Shown: positions 36,186-48,600 of the stretch, in pieces
How the letters are laid out: every line of letters begins with the position of its first letter
Numbering within the stretch: the first letter of the stretch is position 1
DNA from: Symsagittifera roscoffensis
Lineage: Eukaryota > Xenacoelomorpha > Acoela > Convolutidae
Length of the DNA: 60,000 nt
Reading direction: 5' to 3'
NCBI RefSeq assembly: GCF_963678635.1
Contig: NC_087068.1
Location: forward strand, 51,438,563-51,498,562
Position numbers and translations under genes: made by a program
The notes under the pieces: generated by a model
What the model was told of the DNA's origin: nothing
The model's input: only the letters and a program-made list of their open reading frames with translations
Databases searched by the model: none

Positions 36186-36600
36186 GCATATATGGTCACC
36201 TTATTAGCGTGAAATTAGACCAAAAATCAAAAAAAATCAAACCAGTTTTTCTCGACACCATGAAAAAACTCGACTGAAAGGGCTTGAATATGATATATCA
36301 CTCAACTCAGTCCGTTCATTATTTGTGGTAATGGATTTTGCGCGGAAAACAAAAAGCTACCAAGACTAAATTACACCCGAATACACAGTTCCTCCTCAAT
36401 TTCAATGGTCGGAACAAAACGAGATTGACAAGAACGTTGGAAAAAACCATCAATTGAAGTCAAAGATTGATTTTGGGAGCAGAGCAATGCTTTAAAAGTT
36501 ATATCTGCAGCTGTCAATTCTCCAGTATAAAACAAAACTAATACTACCCCTTTCTCAAATACATGCGTACAAAGATGAAAAAGTCTAAAGCAGTTATCTT

Positions 36601-38311
36601 CTCGATACCAGCTCACCCTTCTCTAGGCCGTCTCTTTTTCACTACTGCATACCTATTTAAGTGCTTTTTTCCTACATGAAATTATCCAGCAGCAATCCTC
36701 TTTATACTAGCGGTTTTCTATTTAAATATTCAAATAAACATTAGCAAATAATTGTACCTTTTACTATTTTTCAGACCATTTGAAAAAAAGCAGATGAATT
36801 TCATATTCGGGGGTGTTTTAGTTATTTTTTTTTCTTTTTTCCACACAAAAATCAGGTAGTTCAAACAATCATCGGATTGCGTCGAATGATGTACTAAATT
36901 GAAGCCCTGATTCGGACCAAATAAAAATGTTCGAAAAATTTTCTCGGTGAAGAGAAAAGTTTGCTTAAAATTTCGATCTTATTTCAATTTGAGCGAATAA
37001 AGCTAGCCAGCAGGCTTATAACAGTTTGTTTATGTTTAATTTAAGCCCTGAAGTTTTAAAAAAGTACGATTAATTTTTGCAGTTCTTAGCGCCATTTTGA
37101 GAACCAAAAGCTTCAAAAAAGTTCAAAAAAATTCTGCAAAAAATATGAAAAAAATAAAGGGTTTTTATATTTCGAATTTCTGTATTTCTAGTTTTTTTGC
37201 AGAATTTTAAAAAAATTTTAATCAATTTGCCTGCATTAGTGTGGTTGTCAAGAAAGCTTAACTTATTGTCTGTAATTTTGTTTCGTAGTTTTTCCAAGAC
37301 CATGACCGGAATATTTTGTTTTACTTGCACTAATCGGCTATCCTTGTCATTACATAATTTTGCTAAATTAGTTAGTTGAACACTCTCAACTGAGTAATCA
37401 CGCACAAATAAAATGTCAGAAACAAAAATATTTCGTTCAAAAGGGCAGATGTGAGCTATATTGAGACAAAGAAATGACAAGTTTAAATTTCATTGCAAAT
37501 ATAGAGACTGAAGAAACTTTTGAAATATAACTCCAGATAGGAAATTGATACATTGCGTATTTAGCGCGTTGTGCTTATTGTGTAAAAAATACAACCGCTT
37601 GCACAGTCGTTTACGGTAACAAAAAACAAATGCGACTGAGCCATTTTGGAAATGGGACGCTTTTCTCTTGCGCGATGATCGAATGCGCCAAAGTTCTCAA
37701 CTATTTAATTCCCATCAAACATCAAACAGCATTTCTTATCGCCAATTTTTTTCAAACTTTTGACCAAGGAACTCTGATTGGTTTACAAAATTTCCCACGT
37801 TCTGTCCCTTTGCTCATAAGCGACTTACTCATTTTGAGGTTAAAGATTTCACTCGGATTGGTCATTCAATTTCAGTAAATTAGTTTTAGCCCATATAATA
37901 TAGCATTGATACTTATAATGTGATAAGCTCAAATTTGGAGAAATCGGATAATTGAAACTCAAAATCAAATTTGAAATATTATTTTTGCGCATAAGAAACT
38001 TTTATCTGACTTGAGAATCCGCAAAACAAAACGTTGAGTTTTGCTTGCCAAGCTGCACTTATTTTCAGCATTTTTCTTATTTTGAGTGTTTGAACGCTAG
38101 TTGCTAGCTTTCAATCACGTGTTGAAGCACTACAACCAATTTAATGATAGTGACAAAATGAACGTCGAAACTTACGATCCAAACTCACGAAAACTGTGTT
38201 ATGAAACGAATATATATGCAGTTTTTTGAATATGCACGGAATGTTTGTTACCTTGAAAATTGTTTCAACTTTATTTGAGCAGCAAAACTTTAATCTACTC
38301 ACAGCATACTT
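36601..38311. repeat. Tandem duplication, unit 1 (1,711 bp)
   Basis: The unit begins ctcgataccagctcaccc and ends tactcacagcatactt, where the second unit starts with the same words. The two units are collinear and nearly identical, with scattered substitutions and small indels, so the duplication is fairly recent. Each unit holds a class A hairpin copy. The 82-residue open frames (37630..37878 and 39334..39582) and the minus-strand frames differ between units mainly at amino-acid-changing sites, so they look non-coding. Confidence 0.92.
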
Positions 38312-40015
38312 CTCGATACCAGCTCACCCTTCTCTAGGCCGTCTCTTTTTCACTACTGCATACCTATTTAAGTGCTTTTTTCCTACATGAAATTATCCAG
38401 CAGCAATCCTCTTTATACTAGCGGTTTTCTATTTAATTATTCAAATAAACATTAGCAAATAATTGTAACTTGTACTATTTTTCAGACCATTTGAAAAAAT
38501 GAATTTCATATTCGGGGGTGTTTTAGGTGTTTTTTTTCTTTTTCCCCACAAAAATCAGGTAGTTCAAACAATCATCGGATTGCGTCGAATGATGTACTAA
38601 ATTGAAGCCCTGATTCGGACCAAATAAAAATGTTCGAAAAATTTTCTCGGTGAAGAGAAAAGTTTGTTTAAAATTTTGATCTTATTTCAATTTGAGCGAA
38701 TAAAGCTAGCCAGCAGGCTTATAACTGTTTATTTATGTTTAATTTAAGCCCTGAAGTTTTAAAAAAGTACGATTAATTTTTGCAGTTCTTAGCGCCATTT
38801 TGAGAAGCAAAAGCTTCAAAAAAGTTCAAAAAAATTCTGCAAAAAATATGAGAAAATTAAAGGGTTTTTTTATTCGAATTTCTGTATTTCTAGTTTTTTT
38901 TTGCAGAATTTTTAAAAAAGTTTAATCAATTTGCCTGCATTAGTGTGGTTGTCAAGAAAGCTTAACTTATTGTCTGTAATTTTGTTTCGTATTTTTTTCA
39001 AGACCATGAGCGGAATATTTTGTTTTACTTGCACTAACCGGCTATCCTTGTCATTACATAATGTTGCTAAATTAGTTAGTTGAACACTCTCAACTGAGTA
39101 ATCACGCACAAATAAAATGTCAGAAACAAAAATATTTCGTTCAAAAGGGCAGATGTGAGCTATATTGAGACAAAGAAATGACAAGTTTAAATTTCATTGC
39201 AAATATAGAGACTGAAGAAACTTTTGAAATATAACTCCAGATAGGAAATTGATACATTGCGTATTTAGCGCGTTGTGCTTATTGTGTAAAAAATACAACC
39301 GCTTGCACAGTCGTTTACGGTAACAAAAAACAAATGCGACTGAGCCATTTTGGAAATGGGAAGCTTTTCTCTTGCGCGATGATCGAATGCGCCAAAGTTC
39401 TCAACTATTTAATTCCCATCAAACATCAAACAGCATTTCTTATCGCCAATTTTTTTCAAATTTTTGACCAAAGAACTCTGATTGGTTTACAAAGTTTCCC
39501 ACGTTCTGTCCCTTTGCTCATAAGCGACTTACTCAATTTGAGGTTAAAGATTTCACTCGGATTGGTCATTCAATTTCAGTAAATTAGTTTTAGCCCATAT
39601 AATATAGCATTGATACTTATAATGTGATAAGCTCAAATTTGGAGAAATCTGATAATTGAAACTCAAAATCAAATTTGAAATTTTATTTTTGCGCATAAGA
39701 AACTTTTATCTGACTTTAGAATCCGCAAAACAAAACGTTGAGTTTTGCTTGCCAAGCTGCACTTATTTTCAGCATTTTTCTTATTTTGAGTGTTTGAACG
39801 CTAGTTGCTAGCTTTCAATCACGTGTTGAAGCACTACAACCAATTTAATGATAGTGACAAAATGAACGTCGAAACTTACGATCCAAACTCACGAAAACTG
39901 TGTTATGAAACGAATATATATGCAGTTTTTTGAATATGCACGGAATGTTTGTTACCTTGAAAATTGTTTCAACTATATTTGAGCAGCAAAACTTTAATCT
40001 ACTCTCAGCATACTT
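38312..40015. repeat. Tandem duplication, unit 2 (1,704 bp)
   Basis: This is the second copy of the 1.7-kb unit. Its right end (tactctcagcatactt) runs directly into the BEL/Pao pol remnant, showing that the ancestral single copy was the left neighbour of that remnant and that the duplication then added unit 1 on the left, or the reverse. Confidence 0.92.
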
Positions 40016-41566
40016 TATATACGCATTCCTTGCTTGCTCAATATTTGAAGCATCGGACACTTTGGACCAACAGCACGACAGTTCTTCACTGGACCAACGC
40101 ACCAAAACAGCGCCACCGGATCTTCATTGCCAAACGTCCTAACCTCGTTCTGGACACCACTTCCAACTTGGATTGGAGATACGTGCCCAGCAAAGGCAAC
40201 CAGCCGACGACACCACCCATGGATAAAAAGCCTCGGCCATGCTTTGATCCTCCCGATAGATCACAGGACCAGCCTTCCTACTCTGCGCTAGCACTGACCG
40301 GTCTACTAAACCGATCTCGCAGCAGCGAGCTGCTGTATTTTTGACAGAGGGCACACCGATTCAGCCATCACCAAAAATTGATTTTAGGCGCTACAGCAAT
40401 TGGACGAAAGCCCTCAAAGTGACAGCCTATGGTCTTCTCCTCGTGGATAATCTCAAGAGAATGACTTCTAGCTGACTCTCACTGCAGCACCTAGCAAATG
40501 GATTTGCTTCCATCATCAAGCAAACTCAACAACAAGACTTCCCGAGAAAATTCAGGGCCTGACAAAAAAGCAATCAATTCCTGCCCGCAGCCGACATCAG
40601 CCACTCTGAACCTTTATCGCCCAATACAGCCCTTTTTGCAACAGATACACGACAGCAATGCCCATTGTGGAATCCAGCACAGTCGCAGCTTTCTACAACA
40701 TGACGCTTTGATCCGTCGACCACGCAAGCATCTGAACAAGATCATCCGAAAAGGCATAACCTGCCAACGCTTATGACAAGATCCCTTCATCCCTCAAATG
40801 GCCGACCTACTACTAGCACGATTGCCTTCGCCTGACAGCTCCTACTCTTTGAACTGGGCCGGAATCGACTCTTTTAGATTCTTTACCGTACGCAACAATG
40901 GAGAATTTAGCCAGCGATATGTTCTCTTCTTCACCTGCTTAATGACACGCGACTCTCCATAGCCCGACACGGAAAAACAAATCTGATTTTTTCGGACAAC
41001 ATAAAATGTTTCGTTTGAGTCAACAACGAAATTCAACAAATGACCAGTTCAAACAGCAATGCTAGCTGACTGGAAACACATGGAAAATCAATACACCTGC
41101 GGCACCTCAATCTGGTGGTTCAAAGACGCATTCAACAGAGTTATTGGAACAATGATACTGAACGACGAAGCTTTGTCTACCTTCACCTGCAAAGTAGAAG
41201 CAACAAAGATCTGGAGACCACTAGGAACCGTCTCCTCAGACCCTACAGACACTTAAGCGTCGATGTCGAACTACATTTTACAAGGACGATTTTAAGCAAA
41301 CTTTCTCCCTGGCCTCTTTTTACCTAGCACCCTCACTCAAAAGAAAACTTGGAAAACAACCTCATGTTCTGATCCAGAATTTCTGGAAGCGCTGTTTTAA
41401 AGATTACTTGCTAACACTTTTTACACGAACTAAGTGGACACAACCATCTCAGAACATCCAAACTGGAGATTTAGAGTGGTTACTAGAAGATCTGACACCT
41501 CGCGGTCTTTGGCCTCTGACACGGGTACGCCGCCTTTTTCCTGGATCTGACGGAGCTATTCGCTAA
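40016..41566 (+). pseudogene. Decayed BEL/Pao retrotransposon pol remnant (RNase H to integrase C-terminus)
   Basis: Broken frames carry, in order, recognisable BEL/Pao pieces. The first is RNase H (about 40045-40215; TTVLHW and WRYVPSKGN-like motifs, with the expected WTDS Asp read as Asn). Then come the integrase zinc-binding segment (about 40640-40775; H, H and TCQR) and the integrase core start (about 40860-40950; GID...FFTC). The rest of the core follows (about 41115-41250; RVIG..., SSDPTDT), then the C-terminal DUF5641-like segment (41370..41566; NFWKRCFKDYL, GDLEWLLED, RRLFPGSDG). Several frameshifts and stops separate them, and gag, protease and reverse transcriptase are absent. It is inactive. 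Identification rests on motif recognition only. Confidence 0.82.
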
Positions 41567-42360
41567 TGAAATGATAGCCAATAAACTTTCAAAAAAATTG
41601 GAAGAGGGTTGACCACGAAATGTTTGACTGACTACAATGGCAACTAATCCATGATACAACCTAGAATCTTCGACAATTATCAGGGCACTGCTACGAGTAC
41701 AATATTTGTTGCTATCTGCAAATGGGCCCGGCTATGTGGATGCCATTAGCGCACGATTTGAAAACTGTATAAAGTCAAGTTTAAAAAGTCAATTGCCACT
41801 TTAAACAGCATAATCTCTGACTTCAAAAACTGAAAACGCATGCAGCTAACTTGATTGAATTCAAATATCGTAAATGTCTTCAAATTAATAGCTAAGTATT
41901 TCAAATGTCGTCGTTGTTCTAAAAGTTTTCTTTTTCTCTTGTTAAATAATAATTGGCCTTTTCTAGATCACTTAACCTTTCCGTTCCCTATAATAATCTT
42001 AGTAATGTTGCCAGGTACCTGCAAACAGCCAGACCCAAATTTCAACCTGAATATGACTGCCTCTGTGCGAACAAGTTGGTACAATCTGGCAATCTGGGTC
42101 AAATTCAGCCTCCATTTAGGTCTCTTTTTCCATGGAGGGTACTGAGTGAGCCAATTTTTCAGAAAAACGAGCTGAATGAGCGCCCTTTTTTGATATAGTT
42201 CAGCCCATATTTCAGTTTTTCCTGTTTGGGGTGAATGGGCCAAACTCTGCAAAAAATCGGAATGTGTCCAATTTCTAGCTAAAGGATCTGAATGAAGACA
42301 GTTTTTAGCAGGAGCTAAATGAGCACAATCTTTGGGCAATTTGGGCTCCCTCAGTTTTCA
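41567..42360. repeat. Spacer ending in degenerate short tandem repeats
   Basis: 41567-42140 holds nothing recognisable. From about 42165 to 42345 a phrase of the form (c/g)(t/a)gaatg-a/g followed by T-rich sequence recurs about every 35-45 bases, suggesting an old tandem array. The 123-residue minus-strand frame across it is built from these repeats. Confidence 0.4.
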
Positions 42361-42391
42361 AATAAAATTTCAAATTCACCAAAACAGACGG

Positions 42392-42466
42392 CAACACCAA
42401 GGATTGATAGAGCAGAGCTAGCAAAGAGGTGTTTAGTACTCAAGGAGTCGGTTCGCGTCCAGCGAG
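42392..42466 (+). repeat. tRNA-derived SINE fragment
   Basis: An A-box-like tagcaaagagg and a B-box-like ggttcgcgtcc are separated by about 35 bases. No acceptor stem pairs, so it is a tRNA-derived repeat or pseudo-tRNA. Confidence 0.5.
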
Positions 42467-43931
42467 GAAATGAACCCAATTTTTAGTCTTTCATTTGCGA
42501 AGGAAAAAAGCGATTGAGCCCATTTTTTCTAAATCTGAGCTCCTAAGTCTGTACCATTGAGTTCGTTTTTCCGCGATGTTTAGCGAACCAATCGTACTAA
42601 AATTAGGCTCATTAAATCCCTTATTATGAAAATTGTTAAGCAAAAGTTTTTTCTGGCCTCGGTGGACTTCCAGGAGTTTTTGGTCTCACTGGACTTTGGC
42701 TGCTGCAAAAACTTCTAATTTTGCTGCAACGCGTGGGTGTACACTAATCCACTTTATATGCTGGAAATAATTTTCTTGATTTCCTTAAAAAATTAGTTTT
42801 TAGTTTTAAATTAAAATACTTATCAAACAATGTCCTGAAGTTTGCATGATAAAGGTTTTTCTCATTTGAATTTTTCTACCAAAATTGAGGTTTTTGGAAA
42901 ACGATTCTCAAGTACTTAAGATTGAGTTATCTGCGTTTTTTGGTTGTGTAACTGTATTATTTCAAAAAAAAACGACTTAGATTAAATATCGATGTTTTGA
43001 TGACTTTAACAATGTTTTGACAATTTATTCTTGTCATACAGTTTCATTTTTTTATATGAATTAAATTTTAGTTCACGAGAGTACGTTTTTAATGAAAAAA
43101 AAACTGAATGTTTTTGTTGAAAAAGGCAATTTTTACTTTCAAATTGGCAGTTTTGAGAAGGTTTTGTCATCTGTTCACAGATTGACTGTCTTTTAGGATA
43201 GGCCATTTAGCAAACTTTGCCTCACATGAAGCAGAAAAAATGAAAAAAAAGGTCAAACAGATTTCATAAATTAAATGCCTATAATTTTTTTTATCATAGT
43301 TAGCAAAACCGACCAAGTCATTGAGTAAAAAGGTTTTTTATAGCTTTTGCATACAATTCGATGTAGGCATCGAACTGTATGACAAGCAAATCCCTGATAT
43401 GGAAGGCGTATGAAGATTTTTGGTTAATCGGGGTCCTCTTGTCATGATAGAACGATATTAATCTGAAAAAGTTACGATAGTACTACAAAAAACTCTCTAT
43501 TCTAGAGTCATTTTACTGCGGTTTACGACGACAGACTGAAATATTTGTAGTTGGGCTGGTTTTCTTAGACAGATCTCGATTTTTTGATCGGTCATTTTTG
43601 AATATAATGTCATACATTATCTGAAAATTGTCTTCAGCTGAAATTTAAAACAATTAACTCTATATAAAGCATACAAAACTGATTTGATGAATTAACATCC
43701 ATGTTGTTCCTAAAAGTTGAGTTTTGGCTTAGGATACATAAAGATTATATTTTTGATTATTTGATTCTAGCCTGATTCTGCAAAATAATTGTCCTTAAAC
43801 AGGGATATTCATATTAAAATACATACAGACACACTCAAAGATACAGTTTGATGAACTTATTGCCAATAACCCAAAATAAAACCAATTGCCATGAATAACT
43901 TTGTCGTGATAAAATTCTTCAGTTTCTAAAT

Positions 43932-43985
43932 CAGCAACGCAATGCAGTCTATATAGTTTAAGTACCGGAACTGCTTGTCGTCAGA
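43932..43985 (-). repeat. Conserved core of the 1.2-kb unit, copy 1
   Basis: The core aacgcaatgcagtct ... ccgga(a/g)ctgct is better conserved and more G/C-rich than the rest of the unit. On the minus strand it gives an open frame (...DDKQFRYLNYIDCIALLI). Confidence 0.55.
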
Positions 43986-45093
43986 AAATCTAGCCTTAGA
44001 AAAACAATTCATTTCAAAAGATTTCGTTAAAATTTTGAGGAGATTTTTTAATTAAAGTTTTCGACTTTAGATTTTGGAAATCAATTTTCAGGAAGTTAAT
44101 TTTGAGTTTACTGCCTTTTTTGGGTGTTTAACTGCACTGTTCCCAGAACAATTTTTTTGACGAAAACTTCTTATCGTATAATTTCATTTATATTAATTTA
44201 AGTTAATTAATTTGAATTTTCTTCGCAAAAAAACTTCCCGAAACAAATTTTAGTTCAATTGAGAAAACAAAATTTAATGAATGAAACTAACTGTATAAGT
44301 TGAAAACTAGATTTTCAAATCTATATTGTTGGTTTATGGCAGGTTTTCTCATCTCAGGTTGATTGTCATGTAGGATAGGCTATAAGGCAAAGTTTGCCTC
44401 TTTTAAAGCAGAGGAAAAATGAGAAAAGTAAGGTCATAGAGATTTTTTTAAATTTACAAACCTAGAATTCTTACGAGTAAATTAAGGTGATTTGCAAAGC
44501 GTACCAAGTCATTGATTAAAAAAGAAAATTAGCAGCTTTTTCAAACAATTTTCTGTACGGATTGTATTGTATGACAAGTTATTTTTTTTATATGAAAGAA
44601 ATATGAAGAATTTTCATTAATCTGGGTACTCTTGTCACGATAAAACAAACTAGCTTGATCTTATTGCCACAGTATTAAAAGATAAAACTACTATTCCAGA
44701 GTCATATTTTTTGTTGTCTTTCGACGAAAGACTGAAACAATTGTAATTGGACTGGTTTTTTCTTCAAACAATTTTCGACTTTTTATTCATCCATGTTTGA
44801 AAGAAATTTTTCAAAGGTCTCCTCAGCTGAAAACTATAAGAATTACTCTAGATAGACATGTAACTTTTTTTGTTGAGTTAGCATCCATGATACTTCTAAA
44901 AACTGAGTTTTGGCGCAGGAAACATGAAGATTCGTTTCTTTGATGATTTGACTCCATCTGATTCACTGTCATTTTTAATGTAAGCGTCTTGTCCGTAATT
45001 ATGGCTATTTCAAGGAGAGTACTTTGACAAAAGTTTGATAGTCTAACATTGCCATTAACACTAAAAACACCGAAATTCTACAGTCCCAATATC

Positions 45094-45160
45094 ATCAACG
45101 CAATGCAGTCTGCACAGCTCAATTACCGGAGCTGCTTGCTGTCACAAAAATGAGCCGTGA
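45094..45160 (-). repeat. Conserved core of the 1.2-kb unit, copy 2
   Basis: This is the same core as at 43932 and 46245. In this copy the corresponding minus-strand frame is interrupted by in-frame stops (CGG-TAA and a TAA upstream), so if the core was ever coding this copy is dead. Confidence 0.55.
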
Positions 45161-46244
45161 CTTTTTATGGAAGTATCAATTTTTATTAAAAAAATTTTTC
45201 TCATCAAACGATTTCTTCGATTTTTTTGAAATTTTTTTCATTTAAATTTTTCGATTTTAGATTTGATCAATCGATTTTCAGAAAAATTTACTGCTTCAAG
45301 CTTACTGCCTTTTTTGGTTGTTTAACTGCACTGTTCCCAAAGAACAATTTGTTTTGACGAAAATTTTTTAGCATAAATTTTCATGTGTTTTGATTTAGCA
45401 TTAAAAATTTGGAGTTTCTTCACAAAAACAAGTTTTAGTTCAATTGAGAGTACGTATTCTTATGAATGAAACTGCTGGTTATAATTGAAAACTAGATTTT
45501 CACTTCTAATTTGGTAATTTCTAGTAAATTTTGTCATCTAATCACAGATTGACTGTCTTGTACTATAGGCTACAAGGAAAACTTTGACTCTTTTGAAGCA
45601 GAAAAAAAAATGAGCAAAAATTGCGACACAGATTTCAAACAATAACAACCTAGAGAATTTTTATAATTTTAACTTGATTAAATTTGATTAATAATTAGCA
45701 AAACACCATGTAATTGAGCAAAAAATCTTACTGCAGCTTTTTCATAGTTTTCCGTACGCATCAACTTGTATGACCAGCAATTCATTTATATGAAAGAAGT
45801 TTGAAGATATTTTTTAAAATCTGGGTACTCTTGTCACGGTAGAACGACACGAGCCTGAAGTTGTTACCATAATACTGCAAGAAAGAAATACTATTTCTTA
45901 GTCATACTTTTTTGTTCTGTCTTTCGACAATTGGTAATTGGGCTGGTTTTTTTCTTCAGACAATTTTTGACTTTTTAATCGGCAATTTTTAAGCATCAAT
46001 GATGTTCCTAAAAACTGAGATTTGGTTTAGGGGACATGAAGATAAGTTTCTTTGATGATTTGGTTCCACTCTGATTTAATCTTATTTTTCTACTGTAAAG
46101 AACTTGTCAGTAAACATGACAAATTCATATATGATACATACAGCCAAACTATGTGATAAAACTTGGATAAAAACTTTGCTTTTGAGACAAAATGGAACCG
46201 TTTATCAAAATAACTTCTTCATGATGAAATTCTAGTCCCTACAT

Positions 46245-46318
46245 CATCAACGCAATGCAGTCTGCACAGCTCAAGTACCGGAGCTGCTCGCCGTCACAGA
46301 AATACGCCTTGACTTTCT
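46245..46318 (-). repeat. Conserved core of the 1.2-kb unit, copy 3
   Basis: The core has an open minus-strand frame (YFCDGEQLRYLSCADCIALM) followed by a stop. Differences from copy 1 include both silent and replacement changes. I saw no convincing splice signals around it. Confidence 0.5.
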
Positions 46319-47480
46319 TGTGAAGTACCAGTTTTTTCTTGTATTTATTGAACAACTTCCTTGCAATTGTACACGGAAAATTTCCATGTAAATATTTTCG
46401 ATTTCAATTTTTAGAACTATTAACTACAACATGAAACTTTTCATAATTAAATTATGATAATTAGCGGAAAATAACATCTCATTGAGTAGAAAAATACCAT
46501 CTTATTGCAGCTTTTGCATAGTTTTCTTTACGCATCGCAATGTATGACCAGGAATTCCCTTATATGTAAACTGAAACTTAGGAGCGTTAGAAACATGTAA
46601 AACAAATAAAATTCATGACTTGAAATAACACTATGATATTCCTGAAAATTGCATTTTAGTTTACAGAACGGTTTATTGTATGAGCAAGTTTTGCATTCAA
46701 ATTTTTCTTCAGTTGTAGATTTCACAAATTGATTTTTAGGATTTTTAGTTTGAGTTGACTGTTCTTTTTGGTTGTCTAACAGCTGTTCCGTTTATTTTGA
46801 AGAAAAAGTCTGATCATACAATTTGATCTATTATTATAATATATTATAGAATTATACTTTTTTCACAAAAAAACTTTTGGAAATATATTTTACTTAGAGA
46901 TAATACAAATTTCAATGAATAAAACTGACTGTATTAGAAAATTTTAAGGTTTTACCTACTAAATTGATAATTTTTAGTTTTAAGCACGTTTTATCATCTG
47001 TTAAGAGATTGAATGTTTTGTAGAATAGACTGTATATTTAACTTTGCCTTATTTGAAACAGAAAGTAATGAAAAATTGTCTCGTACAGAAATCTTAAATT
47101 ACAAAAAGTGAGTCTTCTACAAATAAATCATGAATATATTCAAAACATACCACGGTCAATAAGTAATAAAAACTTATTGCAGCTTGCCATACATTTTTTG
47201 GTATGAATCGTATTGTTTGGCTAGCAATTTCTGTAAATGGAAAATGTATAAAGATTTCTGGTCAATCCAGAAGCTATCGTCCAGAGAGAAGGCCACTGGC
47301 AAGAGGCAGCTACAATAGCACTACAAGATTGAAAATCTACTCCAGATTCATGTTTCATTGTTCCGCCTCTCGACGAATGGAAATATTTGTACTTGCTGTG
47401 GTTTCTTCAGACATATTTCGGTTTTTCAACAAACAATTTTTGAAAAGAAATTTTTACATTATCTGAAGTGTTGATGTCTT

Positions 47481-48165
47481 CAGCTGGAATTTAACATTTT
47501 TTTACCTATATTTACCTATAAACATTGCCATTATGAGACAACTAACGAAAATGTACTTCGTACTTTTAACGCGAAAGCAGCGTGTTATTTCGGCGCAGAA
47601 CTTGTTATAAATTGAATTGAGGAAAGCAATTTGGACTACTTAATGTATCACTGGACGCTAATCATGTTAATTTCAGTTTTTCAGAATATTTTTTTCGAAA
47701 TTATTTTCTGAAAGTTTGTCCATTTTTCATTTTAATGATTTCGACAAAAAAATTCAGATAACGGTAAGAAACAATCGAGCCTTTGGTTATCTATTCCGAA
47801 CTACGGCTAAATTTTTCCGTACGGCCATAAATTTGTCTTTGATGACCAAAATTTAACTTGTACCGAAATTTTCAGGGCTTTGATTTGATACAAGCAATCT
47901 TGTTCTTAATATCAGAATTAATGTTTGGAATAATTTTCACTAGCTTGTTTTCTGCAATGAAATAATCGATCGTCATTAACAATTAATCGACCGACTGCTC
48001 AAATATAATTATCGCCCAGCCTTAATACAAGGGCAGGGCTGCTTTTATGAAATCATTTTTTTTGAGTTTCTAATAAGGAAAATTCTGTTGGCGAATAAAA
48101 GCCTATATTTCTGTGATGAAAAAACCTATTTTGCGGTTTACTGCATTTTGCAGTGATACAAAAGT
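47481..48165. other. Spacer with a decayed class B hairpin
   Basis: A degenerate class B hairpin relative lies at about 47866-47907 (ttcagggcttt, gatacaagcaatcttgtt). Nothing else is recognised. Confidence 0.4.
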
Positions 48166-48600
48166 TTATTTATTTTTTTCATTCATAAAAAAGTTTCGCT
48201 CGATCGATAATCGATCAGTCAGAACAGTCACTAAATCGATTTGAATGGGCCGAGAGCTTGCTGCGCATTGTTGTTGTTGAACAAAGTACATTGTACAATT
48301 GATCGAGCGGCAGCCGCCGCAACGCTGGTTGAGCTGGTGAATTTGAATTGAATTGTTGGTTGGTTGCTTGTTGTTGTTTGTAAGACGGTCTTTACGACTG
48401 TTGTGTTGTGCTACTTGCTGCTGCTGCGCTGGCTGCTTTTTTTCTGTCTCACTTTTTAATAATTTCTCGCTCTCACACCGGTGCTTTATCGCCTTTTCAA
48501 GCTCAGCCAATCAATTGGTGGCGCCAAGGTGTCTGGCATCTGTCTTGCAAGTGAAGCTATCCAGCGCTATTCTGGTCAATTAACCAAACTTTGAGCCAGT
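48166..48600 (-). other. CAN-triplet-rich island, possible exon or untranslated region
   Basis: The block stands out by composition. The minus strand is rich in CAA/CAG/AAC triplets and has a 114-residue open frame from a non-ATG start, containing glutamine and asparagine runs (QPAQQQQ, NNNKQ, FVQQQQ). Such sequence occurs in metazoan 5' untranslated regions and in low-complexity protein segments. No ATG start and no clear splice sites fix it as coding. It may be the first exon of an unseen gene, or an untranslated region linked to the homeobox gene to the right. Confidence 0.3.

Larger units (their letters stand above)
42900..47480. repeat. Diverged tandem array of about 1.2-kb units (nearly four copies)
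   Basis: Anchors recur in the same order. 'ctgc(g/c)ttttttggttgt.taactg' lies near 42930, 44108, 45302 and 46750. 'gattg..tgt.ttgta..ataggct' is near 43181, 44357, 45547 and 47004. The 'aacgcaatgcagtct' core is near 43936, 45098 and 46249. The period is about 1,150-1,195 bp, except for a longer third interval that contains an extra partial copy (about 46380-46600). Copies are well diverged but easily aligned. No open frame spans a unit. Confidence 0.85.

Noticed and set aside
37630-37878. 82-residue plus-strand frame conserved in both 1.7-kb units (also 39334..39582)
   Set aside because: The few differences between the units mostly change amino acids, as expected for non-coding DNA duplicated recently.
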